This document shows positions 9,745 to 18,666 of a stretch of 64,000 bases of DNA, one piece after another. Positions within the stretch are counted from its first letter, which is position 1; each line of letters begins with the position of its first letter. Source of the stretch: Sphingobium sp. CECT 9361 (GTDB lineage Bacteria > Pseudomonadota > Alphaproteobacteria > Sphingomonadales > Sphingomonadaceae). Where the stretch lies: NCBI RefSeq assembly GCF_918741285.1, contig NZ_CAKKNC010000005.1, forward strand, positions 180,109 through 244,108, read 5' to 3'. Under the pieces are notes generated by a model. It did no database searches, was not told where the DNA came from, and worked only from the letters and a program-made list of their open reading frames with translations. Both the position numbers and the translations under genes were made by a program.

Positions 9745-10065
9745 ATGGCCACTAAGGCAGTAACCGACGCCAGCTTTCAGTCCGACGTGATTGAGGCCGG
9801 TAAACCCGTTCTCGTCGATTTCTGGGCCGAATGGTGCGGTCCGTGCAAGATGATCGGTCCCGCTCTGGAAGAAATCTCCGAGGAATTGGTCGACAAGGTG
9901 GATATCGTAAAGATCAACATCGACGAAAACCCGGATGCACCCACAAAATACGGTGTGCGCGGCATCCCCACCATGATCCTGTTCAAAGGCGGGCAGATCG
10001 CAGCGACGAAGGTTGGCGCGGCACCCAAGAGCCAGCTCAAAGGCTGGATCGAAGGCGAACTATAA
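9745..10065 (+). CDS. trxA: Thioredoxin 1
   Basis: 106-residue cytoplasmic thioredoxin with the redox site WCGPC (Cys31/Cys34) and the cis-proline segment GIPTM. It reduces protein disulfides and serves ribonucleotide reductase and other enzymes. An AAAGGAG ribosome site lies about 8 bp before the ATG. It is 63 bp downstream of addA, so it may be read with the repair operon and also from its own promoter. Length and motifs are canonical. Confidence 0.98.
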   Translation: MATKAVTDASFQSDVIEAGKPVLVDFWAEWCGPCKMIGPALEEISEELVDKVDIVKINIDENPDAPTKYGVRGIPTMILFKGGQIAATKVGAAPKSQLKGWIEGEL

Positions 10066-10089
10066 GCGCTCCAGCGCATAGCAAAATAG

Positions 10090-10166
10090 TGGTGCACCCG
10101 ACGGGATTCGAACCCATGGCCCCCAGATTAGGAATCTGATGCTCTATCCTGCTGAGCTACGGGTGC
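10090..10166 (-). tRNA. tRNA-Arg (CCU anticodon)
   Basis: A complete 77-nt cloverleaf on the minus strand with encoded CCA. The acceptor GCACCCG pairs with CGGGTGC, and the T-loop reads GGTTCGAATCC. The anticodon loop TTCCTAA is closed by a TCAGA/TCTGG stem, giving anticodon CCT for AGG codons. It sits between trxA and the phosphatase gene. Confidence 0.96.
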
Positions 10167-10249
10167 GCCACGCAAACCCATAACTTTCGATGCTTTTACG
10201 TCAAGGTTTCATCGCGATCGGACCGATGATTACCGTCCGATAGCTGCAT

Positions 10250-11041
10250 TTAGCACAATATTTGCGCGGCCTTGTCCCACATCCGGTGAGAAGACGCGCC
10301 CAACAATCCGCGCTTGTTATCGCCAATGATGTAGGGCGTGCCGTCCCGTCGTGCGAGTTTGGCACCGGATTCATTCAGCAGCAACGCTCCGGCGGCATGG
10401 TCCCACGGGTGCGAACGTTCGAAGAGGGACACGTCGTTGGTGCCCAGCACCAGTCGGGGATATTGTTCCGCTGCACAACGAGGGATATCGACCAGCGTCA
10501 GCTTTCCTTCCGCTTTCACCGCGATTTCCGCGCGTTGTTCGACGGTCAGGAAATACACTGCAAGGGCGGCAATGGGTTTGTCCGCTCCGGTTTCCTTCGC
10601 TGCGATCCGTTCCTCATCGATATAGGCACCGCCGCCCAACGCCGCATGGCACATCCGCCCAGTGAGGGGATCGAGTATCCAGCCCGCTTGGATGACGCCA
10701 TTGTCCACCAAACCGACCATGATCCCGAAAGGAGCGCGACCGGCCGCGAAATTACCGGTGCCGTCGATGGGGTCAATAATCCACTGCAGGCCGTTGCCGA
10801 CATTATCCATCACGGTGGGATCGGCAGCTACGGCTTCCTCACCAACGACACCCGCCTCGGGCAATATCTTCGACAAACCTTCATGCAGACGTATCTCGCT
10901 TTCCTTGTCGGCGATCGTCACATAATCGTCCGCAGCCTTTTCCTCGATCTCCTCGGCAGCAAGGTTCTGGTAGCGCGGCAGCACGATCTCCGCGGCCACG
11001 GTTTCCATCAGCGTAGCAACCTGGCGATAAAGTGGGTGCAT
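10250..11041 (-). CDS. Inositol monophosphatase-family phosphatase
   Basis: 263-residue magnesium-dependent phosphatase. The metal-binding motifs are GEE (67-69) and DPIDGTGNF (90-98), with a C-terminal HPWDHAAGA segment. Family members act on inositol phosphates, 3'-phosphoadenosine phosphates or histidinol phosphate; the sequence alone does not decide between them. HisN-type histidinol-phosphate phosphatase is a serious alternative because of the amino-acid-biosynthesis context. It begins 5 bp after argJ ends and is the last gene of the aguA-aguB-argJ operon. The start at 11041 is preferred over an in-frame extension that would overlap argJ. Confidence 0.88.
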   Translation of the reverse strand: MHPLYRQVATLMETVAAEIVLPRYQNLAAEEIEEKAADDYVTIADKESEIRLHEGLSKILPEAGVVGEEAVAADPTVMDNVGNGLQWIIDPIDGTGNFAAGRAPFGIMVGLVDNGVIQAGWILDPLTGRMCHAALGGGAYIDEERIAAKETGADKPIAALAVYFLTVEQRAEIAVKAEGKLTLVDIPRCAAEQYPRLVLGTNDVSLFERSHPWDHAAGALLLNESGAKLARRDGTPYIIGDNKRGLLGASSHRMWDKAAQILC

Positions 11042-11046
11042 GGGCG

Positions 11047-12273
11047 TTAACTCCGATAGTCGGCGTTGATGGTTATGTATCCGTGGGTCAGGTCGCACGT
11101 CCAAACCGTAGCGCGGCCTTCACCAAGGCCAAGGTCGACGCCGATATCGATCTCGTTCCCTTTGAGATGCGCGGCCACCGGCGCTTCGTTATAGCCATCC
11201 ACTGCGAGGCCATCCTTGGCAACTTGCACACCGCCAAAGCGGATAGAGAGCTTGTCCCGCTCGGCGGGTTCGCCTGCTTTGCCGACGGCCATCACGATCC
11301 GTCCCCAATTGGCGTCCTCGCCCGCGATAGCCGTCTTGACGAGCGGCGAATTGGCGATGGAAAGTGCCACTTTATGCGCGCTCGCGTCGCTACTCGCCCC
11401 TTCGACGGTGACGGAGATGAACTTCGAAGCACCTTCGCCATCGCGCACGACCAGATGTGCCAGTTGCCGACACAGATCGGACAAGGCAGCTGCAAAGGCG
11501 TCGCTCCCTGCATCTTCGAAACTGGCCAACGGCACATTACCCGCAGCGCCCGTCGCGAACGCCAAAACGGTGTCGGACGTGGATGTGTCGCTATCGACCG
11601 TGATGCACGAAAAGCTGGTGCGATTGGCGGCACTAAGCATCGCTTGCAAGAAAGACGCTTCCACGGCTGCGTCAGTGAAAATATAGCCCAGCATCGTCGC
11701 CATATCTGGCGCGATCATACCTGATCCCTTGATAATCCCGACCAGATTGACGGTACGGTCACCGACTACAGCTTGAGTCACCGCTGCCTTGGCGAAGGTG
11801 TCGGTGGTCATGATCGTCGAAGCGGCATCTTCCCAACTACAGGGTGCAGCCGCGAAAGCCGCATCCAGCCCTGCCTCGGCCTTATCCACTGGCAAGGGCA
11901 CGCCGATGACGCCAGTCGATGAAACGAACACGTCGCTTGGCAGGCAATCCATATGATTGGCCACGCGCGCCGCTATCGCTTCGACGGCTGCCCTTCCGCG
12001 ATTGCCGGTAAAAGCGTTACTGTTCCCCGCATTTACTACGACAGCGCGCGCATTGCCCAACGGTATCGCATCACGGCACCATTCCACTTCCGGCGACGGA
12101 CAGAGGCTTTGCGTCGTCACGCCAGCAACGGCTGTACCCGTCGCCAACTCGACATAGGTGAGATCGCAACGATCCCACGTCTTGTAGTGCGCCCGTGCCA
12201 CACGGAGCGTCACGCCACCAATATCAGGCAAGTCGGGAAAAGCGGCCGGAGCGAGGGGGGAGCGGTTTGTCAT
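11047..12273 (-). CDS. argJ: Bifunctional ornithine acetyltransferase / N-acetylglutamate synthase
   Basis: 408-residue ArgJ. It recycles the acetyl group from N-acetylornithine to glutamate in arginine synthesis and may also make N-acetylglutamate from acetyl-CoA. The autoproteolysis/nucleophile motif MATML is present, with Thr near residue 193, so the precursor should split into alpha and beta chains. The ATG at 12273 gives the usual length; another lies 18 bp upstream. It is 46 bp downstream of aguB and 5 bp before the phosphatase gene, linking arginine synthesis to agmatine breakdown in one transcript. Confidence 0.95.
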   Translation of the reverse strand: MTNRSPLAPAAFPDLPDIGGVTLRVARAHYKTWDRCDLTYVELATGTAVAGVTTQSLCPSPEVEWCRDAIPLGNARAVVVNAGNSNAFTGNRGRAAVEAIAARVANHMDCLPSDVFVSSTGVIGVPLPVDKAEAGLDAAFAAAPCSWEDAASTIMTTDTFAKAAVTQAVVGDRTVNLVGIIKGSGMIAPDMATMLGYIFTDAAVEASFLQAMLSAANRTSFSCITVDSDTSTSDTVLAFATGAAGNVPLASFEDAGSDAFAAALSDLCRQLAHLVVRDGEGASKFISVTVEGASSDASAHKVALSIANSPLVKTAIAGEDANWGRIVMAVGKAGEPAERDKLSIRFGGVQVAKDGLAVDGYNEAPVAAHLKGNEIDIGVDLGLGEGRATVWTCDLTHGYITINADYRS

Positions 12274-12319
12274 GCCGTGCGAATAGCGCAATTGCGCGGC
12301 GGATCAATGACTCTCCGCA

Positions 12320-13183
12320 TCAGATGTCCTGTGCTATGCGCCCGTAAAGTTCGGGTCTGCGATCGCGAAAGAAGCCCATGCCTGCCCGGTGCGTACGCGC
12401 TGCCGCCAGATCGACGGTCGCCACCAGCGCCCCACTTTCGTGAGCGCCAACCTCTGCAATAAAATCGCCCCATTCATCGCTAACGAAGCTGTGGCCGTAA
12501 AAGCGCTGCTCTGTGCCGTCGTCTTCGCTTTCGGTTCCGATACGGTTGGCGGCGATGACGGGCATGCAATTGCTGACAGCGTGGCCTTGCATCGCCCGGC
12601 GCCACATCCGACTGGTGTCAAGGTCGGCATCATAAGGCTCCGATCCGATGGCCGTAGGATAGAACAGCATCTCAGCGCCCATCAGCGCCATCACGCGCGC
12701 GCATTCTGGATACCATTGGTCCCAGCATATGCCGACTCCTATGGTGCCGTATTTCGTTTCCCAAACTTTGAAACCGGTATTACCGGGGCGGAAATAGTAC
12801 TTCTCCTCATATCCCGGTCCATCCGGGATATGGCTTTTTCGGTATAGACCCATGATCGCGCCGGCATCGTCGATCATTGCAAGGCTGTTGTAATATTGCT
12901 GCCCATCTCGCTCGAAAAAGCTGGTGGGGATGTAGACTTCCAGCTCTTGCGCAAGTCGCTGCATCGCAAGGACGGCGGGATGGCTTTCCAGCGGTTGTGC
13001 GCGGGCAAACAGCGCCTCATCCTCGACCCGGCAGAAATATGGACCTTCGAACAACTCCGGGGGCAATATGATCTTGGCGCCACGCGCCGCAGCCTTGCGC
13101 ACGTGCGTTTCAACCAGCGCAATATTCTCGTCGATATCGTCGGTGAAGGCGAGCTGCAGGGCGGCAACGGTCACTTTGGTCAT
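12320..13183 (-). CDS. aguB: N-carbamoylputrescine amidase
   Basis: 287-residue nitrilase-superfamily hydrolase. The catalytic triad is visible as Glu43 (PPELFEG), Lys116 (YRKSHIPDGPGY) and Cys153 (GICWDQWYPE). It converts N-carbamoylputrescine to putrescine, CO2 and ammonia. The gene lies 15 bp downstream of aguA, which makes its substrate, so the function is well supported by context. Cytoplasmic, no signal peptide. Confidence 0.95.
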   Translation of the reverse strand: MTKVTVAALQLAFTDDIDENIALVETHVRKAAARGAKIILPPELFEGPYFCRVEDEALFARAQPLESHPAVLAMQRLAQELEVYIPTSFFERDGQQYYNSLAMIDDAGAIMGLYRKSHIPDGPGYEEKYYFRPGNTGFKVWETKYGTIGVGICWDQWYPECARVMALMGAEMLFYPTAIGSEPYDADLDTSRMWRRAMQGHAVSNCMPVIAANRIGTESEDDGTEQRFYGHSFVSDEWGDFIAEVGAHESGALVATVDLAAARTHRAGMGFFRDRRPELYGRIAQDI

Positions 13184-13198
13184 ACAGGCTCCGGAAGG

Positions 13199-14182
13199 TC
13201 AGGCGCTCGGCATTTGCTGGCTGGTGCAGTGAAAGCTGCCCCCGCCCGCCAATATGGCATCGCTGCGCAATCCCACAATCTCCCGGCCCGGAAAAAATGG
13301 ACGCAGCGCATCGAGCGCGGCCTGATCGTTCGGACGACCGTAGATCGGCACGACGACAGCCGCATTGCCAATGTAGAAATTCATGTAACTCGCCGGGATC
13401 GCTTCGCCATCTACCAGTACGAGGCCGGGCGAGGGCATCGACGCCACCTCAACCCCATGCGCTTTGGCCCGCGCACGCGCGTCAGCGTAAATCGCCGCGT
13501 TGGGATCGTCGGCATCGGTGGCTTCGGGGAGCGCCAGCACACCGGGTGCCACAAACCGCGCCAGATTATCGACATGGCCGTCGGTATGATCGTTGAGCAG
13601 TCCGTTGCCCAGCCAGAGCATATCGGACAGGCCCAGGCTTCCCGCCAGCAGCGTCTCGATCTTGCCCTTGTCCAGCGCGGGATTGCGATTGGGGTTCAAC
13701 AAGCATTGCTCGGTCGTCACGAACAATCCTGTCCCGTCGGTATCCACGGCACCGCCTTCGAATATCCAAGGTGCCTTGGTAAGCGATAGATTGGTCTGTG
13801 CGGCCAAACGGGCGCCAACGTCTTCGTCGCCCGCCATCACATATTTTCCGCCCCAGCCATTGAAGCCGAAATCGACCAGCGCGCGCGCCCCGCCATTGGT
13901 AACGCAGATCGAACCCGTGTCCCGCAGCCAAACGTCCCCGTGCCTTTCGACCTGCACGACTACGCCAACTCCAACCAATGCGCGCGCAATGGCCGCATTC
14001 GCGTCGTCCGCCGCGACCAGCCGCACCTCTTCGCCCTTGCCCCCCGCATGAACAGCATCGGCAAATGCCGCTATCTGCCGTTGCGCATCGGGCAATGTAG
14101 CGGACCATTCTTTTTCGTTGCCTGGAAAACCTATCCATACCCAATCATGCAGAGCCCATTCGGCGGGCATGTAATAGGTCAT
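13199..14182 (-). CDS. aguA: Agmatine deiminase
   Basis: 327-residue peptidyl-arginine-deiminase-like enzyme that converts agmatine to N-carbamoylputrescine and ammonia. The C-terminal GGSFHCTSQQ motif carries the catalytic cysteine (Cys319), and the N-terminal half has WIGFPGNEKEW. It is the first gene of the minus-strand operon aguA-aguB-argJ-phosphatase and is divergent from the S9 peptidase gene. No arginine decarboxylase is in this window, so the agmatine source is unknown. Confidence 0.95.
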   Translation of the reverse strand: MTYYMPAEWALHDWVWIGFPGNEKEWSATLPDAQRQIAAFADAVHAGGKGEEVRLVAADDANAAIARALVGVGVVVQVERHGDVWLRDTGSICVTNGGARALVDFGFNGWGGKYVMAGDEDVGARLAAQTNLSLTKAPWIFEGGAVDTDGTGLFVTTEQCLLNPNRNPALDKGKIETLLAGSLGLSDMLWLGNGLLNDHTDGHVDNLARFVAPGVLALPEATDADDPNAAIYADARARAKAHGVEVASMPSPGLVLVDGEAIPASYMNFYIGNAAVVVPIYGRPNDQAALDALRPFFPGREIVGLRSDAILAGGGSFHCTSQQMPSA

Positions 14183-14272
14183 CGGTTAACTCCGGTCGGG
14201 ATATGAGACTGCCCGCCCTCTACAGGATCACCTCAGTTCAGACAGCCCCAAATTTTAGCAATTCATTGTCGG

Positions 14273-14291
14273 CCTGCATCATCAATGCAGG
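14273..14291. promoter_or_regulatory. Inverted repeat in the aguA / S9 peptidase divergent region
   Basis: Perfect 7-bp arms CCTGCAT and ATGCAGG separated by CATCA, in the 168-bp gap between the divergent aguA and S9 peptidase genes. Size and place fit an operator for one or both genes, but no regulator is known and chance cannot be excluded. Confidence 0.3.
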
Positions 14292-14350
14292 TTGCAATAT
14301 TGGGCCGCGCTCGCAAGATAGGACAACATATGCTCGGGGGAGAAAAATAG

Positions 14351-16312
14351 GTGCTTCGTTTCGTTACAGGCTGCACGTCGGCTTTATTCATTTCGGCGTC
14401 GGCCGCTGCTACGCCCGATTCTCTCGCGGTGGCGTTCGGTGCACGGGAAGGGATCATTTCAGCCAGCATATCGCCGGATGGAAGCAAGATATCGTTGATC
14501 GCCGCCGGATCCGGAAGGACCAGCAAGTTATTTATCCTTGATGCCAAGGAAGGCACCGAGCCTAAAGCAGTTCTGACGACAACCGGTGCGCCGGAATCCA
14601 TGGGCAGTTGCGATTGGGTGTCGAACGATCGGCTGGCATGTCAGGTGTACGGCACAACCCACTATGAAGGCGAAATTTACAATTTCAGTAACGTAGTTGG
14701 CGTTGACGCATCAGGCGGACATGTAAAACTCCTTAGCCAGAAGCGCAGCTCGAATTCGTTATGGGCGGATTTCCGTGGTGGCGGCATAGTTGACCTGCTG
14801 CCCGAAGAGAACGGCGCCATCTTGATGGCCCGCTCTTACGTTCCGGAGGCCAAAATCGGAAGTCTGGTCGAAAAAAAGCTCGAAGGACTGGGCATAGATC
14901 GCGTCGATACGCGAACGGGACAAATAAGCCGTGTGGAAATGCCAAAAACTATGGCCACTAGCTACATTAGTGATGGGTTGGGCAACATACGCATCATGGG
15001 CGTTCAAGAAAATGTAGCGGAATACTCAGCAAAAGGTACAACAAAATACTTCTTTCGTTTGAAGGGTAGTCGGGATTGGCTTGATCTTGGCACCTACGAT
15101 TGGTCCAAGAAAACCGGCTTTTTGCCTGTGGCGGTGGACCCGGCAAAGGACGTTGCATATGGCTTTGAGAAAATCGATGGCCGTTTTGCCATCGTTAGTG
15201 CGTCTTTAGGGAGTACCGAAAAAAAGGAGGTTATCTTTGCCCATCCAAAGGTTGACGTCGATGACCTGATCCGGATTGGTCGCCGTAAACGGACTGTAGG
15301 CGTAAGCTATGTGCTTGAACATCGCGAAGCTCTGTACTTCGACAAGGGTATAGCTTCGGCAGTGTCGGCGTTGGGCAAAGCGCTTGGTGGGAGAGCCGTC
15401 AATGTGGCGGATACCAGCCTGGACGAAAATCGGATGCTTGTTTGGGCGGGTAGCGATCTCGATCCGGGTAACTATTATCTCTTCGACCGAGCAGCCAAAA
15501 AACTATCTCCGGTCATGCCCAATCGCCCCTTGTTGGCGAACGTTACGCTGTCTCCGATGAAGGCCGTAACCGTCAAGGTCGCAGACGGAACCGACATGCT
15601 GGCCTATCTTACGCTACCGGCCGGGAAAGACCCGAAGGGACTGCCTGCGATTGTAATGCCGCATGGCGGCCCTGAATCGCGCGATGAGTGGGGATTTGAT
15701 TGGCTGGCGCAATATTTCGCAGCACGCGGTTTTGCGGTTATCCAGCCACAGTTTCGCGGATCGGCCGGATTCGGCGATCAGTGGCTGATGAACAATGGCT
15801 TCAGGTCGTGGCGCACGTCGGTCGGCGATGTAACGGACGCGGGGCGCTGGCTGATACAAAACGGCATTGCAGATCCGAATAAGCTTACGATCGCGGGCTG
15901 GTCCTATGGCGGATATGCAGCCCTGCAAGCAGGCGTGCTCGCACCCGATCTGTTCAAGGCCATTGTCGCCATCGCACCCGTTACGGACATCAGCGATATG
16001 CTTCGCCGCAGTCGCTGGTCGACAACATATGCACTACAAAGAGACTTTCTGGGCACTGGCTCCCAGGCTGATGCAGCATCTCCGGCGCAAAACGCAAAAT
16101 CGATACGCGCGCCTGTTTTGATGTTTCACGGTACTGAAGACGTAAACGTCGACATAAGCCAGTCGCGTATCATGCAAAGCAAACTGGAAGGCGCGGGTAA
16201 GAAGAGTCGACTGGTGGTATACCAAGGTCTGGAGCATAGCCTTGTCGACAGCGATGTACGTGCCGATCTCCTTCAGCAGGCAGGCGACTTCCTGTTAGCT
16301 GCCGGACAATAA
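14351..16312 (+). CDS. Secreted S9-family peptidase (prolyl oligopeptidase / acylaminoacyl-peptidase type)
   Basis: 653-residue serine peptidase. The N-terminus is hydrophobic and ends in ASAAA-T, a plausible signal peptide, so the enzyme is probably periplasmic. A beta-propeller-like region fills the first 400 residues. A C-terminal alpha/beta hydrolase domain follows with HGGPESRD (oxyanion region), nucleophile Ser518 in GWSYGGY, Asp597 in HGTEDVNVD and His629 in GLEHSL. The start is GTG, chosen because a GGGGGAG ribosome site lies about 10 bp upstream. It is monocistronic with a strong downstream terminator. The natural peptide substrate is unknown. Confidence 0.92.
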   Translation: MLRFVTGCTSALFISASAAATPDSLAVAFGAREGIISASISPDGSKISLIAAGSGRTSKLFILDAKEGTEPKAVLTTTGAPESMGSCDWVSNDRLACQVYGTTHYEGEIYNFSNVVGVDASGGHVKLLSQKRSSNSLWADFRGGGIVDLLPEENGAILMARSYVPEAKIGSLVEKKLEGLGIDRVDTRTGQISRVEMPKTMATSYISDGLGNIRIMGVQENVAEYSAKGTTKYFFRLKGSRDWLDLGTYDWSKKTGFLPVAVDPAKDVAYGFEKIDGRFAIVSASLGSTEKKEVIFAHPKVDVDDLIRIGRRKRTVGVSYVLEHREALYFDKGIASAVSALGKALGGRAVNVADTSLDENRMLVWAGSDLDPGNYYLFDRAAKKLSPVMPNRPLLANVTLSPMKAVTVKVADGTDMLAYLTLPAGKDPKGLPAIVMPHGGPESRDEWGFDWLAQYFAARGFAVIQPQFRGSAGFGDQWLMNNGFRSWRTSVGDVTDAGRWLIQNGIADPNKLTIAGWSYGGYAALQAGVLAPDLFKAIVAIAPVTDISDMLRRSRWSTTYALQRDFLGTGSQADAASPAQNAKSIRAPVLMFHGTEDVNVDISQSRIMQSKLEGAGKKSRLVVYQGLEHSLVDSDVRADLLQQAGDFLLAAGQ

Positions 16313-16322
16313 CGGTAACGAA

Positions 16323-16352
16323 AAAGGGCGGCTCCTGCAGGAACCGCCCTTT
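16323..16352. terminator. Bidirectional terminator between S9 peptidase and rpsD
   Basis: Nine-bp arms AAAGGGCGG and CCGCCCTTT, extended inward by TCC/GGA around a TGCA loop. The stem is flanked by A-rich and T-rich ends, so it can serve both converging genes. Confidence 0.85.
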
Positions 16353-16376
16353 CGCATTTCCAGGATCGCGAAACGA

Positions 16377-16991
16377 TCAGCGCGAATAGAATTCCACGAC
16401 CAGGTTCGGTTCCATCTTCACCGGATAAGGCACTTCGTCCAGCGTCGGAATGCGCGTGTACGTAACTTTGGCGCTGCCATCGGGTGCGATATAGTCAGGA
16501 ATGTCACGCTCGGCGAGGCCTTGCGCTTCCATGACCAGCGCCATGTCCTGCGCCTTCTTGCCCAGAGTCACTTCGTCGCCGGGCTTCACCAGACGCGATG
16601 CCACGTTGCATTTCACGCCGTTCACATAAATGTGACCGTGCGAAACGATCTGACGTGCCGAGAAGATCGTGGGCGCGAACTTGGCGCGATAGACGACAGC
16701 GTCAAGGCGACGCTCCAGCAGGCCGATCATGTTCTGGCCGGTGTCGCCCTTCATACGGGCCGCTTCGGTGTAGTTCTTCTTGAACTGCTTTTCGGTCACG
16801 TCGCCATAATAGCCCTTGAGCTTCTGCTTGGCGCGGAGCTGAATGCCGTAGTCGGAGACTTTGCCCTTACGGCGCTGACCGTGCTGGCCAGGACCGTATT
16901 CACGCTTATTCACCGGGGACTTGGGACGACCCCAGATGTTTTCGCCCATACGGCGGTCGAGTTTGTGCTTGGCGCTTTGACGCTTCGACAT
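16377..16991 (-). CDS. rpsD: 30S ribosomal protein S4
   Basis: 204-residue primary 16S-rRNA-binding protein with an N-terminal S4 domain ([14 protein letters not shown]) and an S4 RNA-binding module ([22 protein letters not shown]). It helps nucleate assembly of the 30S body. Length is normal. It lies alone, away from the alpha operon, as is usual in alphaproteobacteria, and ends at the bidirectional terminator shared with the S9 peptidase gene. Confidence 0.98.
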   Translation of the reverse strand: MSKRQSAKHKLDRRMGENIWGRPKSPVNKREYGPGQHGQRRKGKVSDYGIQLRAKQKLKGYYGDVTEKQFKKNYTEAARMKGDTGQNMIGLLERRLDAVVYRAKFAPTIFSARQIVSHGHIYVNGVKCNVASRLVKPGDEVTLGKKAQDMALVMEAQGLAERDIPDYIAPDGSAKVTYTRIPTLDEVPYPVKMEPNLVVEFYSR

Positions 16992-17190
16992 ATGTATTCC
17001 TTAACAATTGCTACAACGTTGGCCGCCTGAAAGGCAGCGTCGATCCCGGTACTCGCTCCGATACGGCAAATGCGTAGCAGGGCCGCTGCTTCACCGGGGT
17101 GCAGGGCCAATTGCGAAGGCGCGCGTATGAAGGGGCAGGGGGGTGATGTCAACCCTCGACAGCGTCGCTCCCCTTGCTTAGGGAAGCGGC

Positions 17191-17499
17191 ATGACGGAAC
17201 CGCTCTTCCCCGCCGATTGCCATACGATGACCGAGGTTCGCGCTGGCGTGGACGCGCTCGACCGGCGTCTTGTCGCGCTGTTCGCCGAACGCTTTGCCTA
17301 TATGCGCGCTGCTGCCCGGATCAAATCGGAACGCGAGCATGTTCGGGATGAGGCGCGCAAAGCGGAAGTGATTACCAATGCTATTGCAGAGGCAGAGAAT
17401 TTGAGCATCCCTGCAGAAGCGATTGGCGAAATCTGGGAAACGCTTGTGGAAGCCTCGATTGCCTATGAAATGGTCGAGTTCGATCGGCTGAGGAAATAG
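17191..17499 (+). CDS. Monofunctional chorismate mutase, AroQ type
   Basis: 102-residue all-helical chorismate mutase that rearranges chorismate to prephenate for Phe/Tyr synthesis. The AroQ pattern is visible: VDALDRRLVALFAERF, then RIKSER and the later helix with ETLVEASIAYE. A GGGAAG ribosome site precedes the ATG. It is convergent with the TrmJ gene, with 3 bp between stops. A PchB-like isochorismate-pyruvate lyase is a less likely alternative. Confidence 0.9.
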   Translation: MTEPLFPADCHTMTEVRAGVDALDRRLVALFAERFAYMRAAARIKSEREHVRDEARKAEVITNAIAEAENLSIPAEAIGEIWETLVEASIAYEMVEFDRLRK

Positions 17500-17502
17500 A
17501 CT

Positions 17503-18594
17503 TTAAGACATTCCTCTGGGCCGGGATTTCGTCAATGCCGACAAAACGCCGCGCAATGTCCGCACTTCTTGACTGTTCCAGCCTGGCTTCGTCAGCACGC
17601 TGCGCAAAGCGCGCTTGGTCGCTGGCGTCCGATCAGGGGGAAAGAAATAACCCGACACCTCCAGCATCGTTTCCAGTTGCCCGATCATCCCGTCCAGTTC
17701 CTCCTGCGGCGCCGGTTCACCCGGATCATTGAGCGTTGGAGAGACAAGGTCGACTTGCTTCGACCATTCATAAGCGCACAGGATGACTGCCTGAGCCAGA
17801 TTGAGCGAACCGAATTCCGGATTGATCGGCACCGTTAATATTGTGCGCGCGACAGCCACGTCGTCAGTTTCCAGACCCGACCGCTCCGGCCCGAACACGA
17901 ACGCGCTCCGCCCTGTTGCGGCATGAATCTCCCGCGCGGCTTCTTCCGGTGTCACGACCGGCTTGGTGACGCCGCGCTTGCGCACCGTGGTTGCATAGAC
18001 ATGCTGACAATCCGCGACGGCCTCCGATAGCGTCTCGAACACCTGCGCGCGTTCCAGCACAATGTCGGCCCCCGATGCGGCAGGCCCAGCGTCAGGATTG
18101 GGCCACCCGTCGCGTGGAGAAACGAGTCGCAATTCAGTGAGCCCGAAATTGAGCATCGCCCGAGCGGCCTTACCGATGTTTTCGCCAAGTTGCGGGCGGA
18201 CGAGGACGATTATGGGGTGGTTATTCTCGACAGGAGCGAACCGAACGGGATTAGGCGTGAGCAACCCTTTCTCTCCCGTTCGGTTCAAGCCACCGTCAAG
18301 CGAAGTCGAGACGCGGGGTCGGGAATGGGCTGCCGAATAAACGGCAGTCCAATCGCCACGTATTAGCGCCTCTTTTTTCTTCCGTGACCAGTCCTTGACC
18401 TGACGCTCTCGCTCCAGTGCATCGATCTGATCGGCAAAGGTTTCGCTGAACACCAGTTCGACCGGACGACGGTCGTGGGTGTAGCCGGGGAATGTGCCCG
18501 ACTCATGCTGCGCCACGCGACGCTCAAGATCGTCTGTGTGGCCGGTATAATAAGTGCCGTCCGAGCAACGTAAAATGTAAATCCAGAAGCTCAT
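17503..18594 (-). CDS. trmJ: GIY-YIG module fused in frame to tRNA methyltransferase TrmJ
   Basis: One 363-residue open frame with two unrelated parts. Residues 1-82 are a small GIY-YIG endonuclease domain (WIYILRC, YTGHTDDLERR, then the Glu-rich LERERQVKDW). Residues 124-363 are a SPOUT methyltransferase of the TrmJ type (LVRPQLGENIGKAARAML, FGPERSGLE at 234-242, LNLAQAV), which would methylate the 2'-O of tRNA position 32. Residues 83-123 form a low-similarity linker whose DNA contains intergenic-type repeats. No ATG stands at the expected TrmJ start, so the methyltransferase may now depend on the fusion start at 18594 or on an internal alternative codon. TrmJ identity is strong; whether a stable fusion protein exists is unknown. 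Confidence 0.85.
   Translation of the reverse strand: MSFWIYILRCSDGTYYTGHTDDLERRVAQHESGTFPGYTHDRRPVELVFSETFADQIDALERERQVKDWSRKKKEALIRGDWTAVYSAAHSRPRVSTSLDGGLNRTGEKGLLTPNPVRFAPVENNHPIIVLVRPQLGENIGKAARAMLNFGLTELRLVSPRDGWPNPDAGPAASGADIVLERAQVFETLSEAVADCQHVYATTVRKRGVTKPVVTPEEAAREIHAATGRSAFVFGPERSGLETDDVAVARTILTVPINPEFGSLNLAQAVILCAYEWSKQVDLVSPTLNDPGEPAPQEELDGMIGQLETMLEVSGYFFPPDRTPATKRALRSVLTKPGWNSQEVRTLRGVLSALTKSRPRGMS
18224..18249 (+). repeat. 26-bp repeat, copy in the fusion linker
   Basis: TTCTCGACA followed by a variable core and CGAA-C-CGAA-C-GGG. It matches the copy at 18606-18631 at 21 of 26 positions in the same orientation. It lies at the junction between the GIY-YIG and TrmJ parts. A partial inverted copy follows at about 18272-18289. 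Confidence 0.7.
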
Positions 18595-18605
18595 TTCGTG
18601 GACGG

Positions 18606-18631
18606 TTCTCGACAAGCTCGAATCGAATGGG
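18606..18631 (+). repeat. 26-bp repeat, copy upstream of the GIY-YIG module
   Basis: Second copy of the 26-bp sequence at 18224-18249, located 12 bp before the GIY-YIG start codon (reading the minus strand). The two copies bracket the GIY-YIG module exactly, as if the module had moved as a unit. Confidence 0.7.
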
Positions 18632-18666
18632 AGACAAGGCATGGGAATGACATCGGTCGCCGCCCC

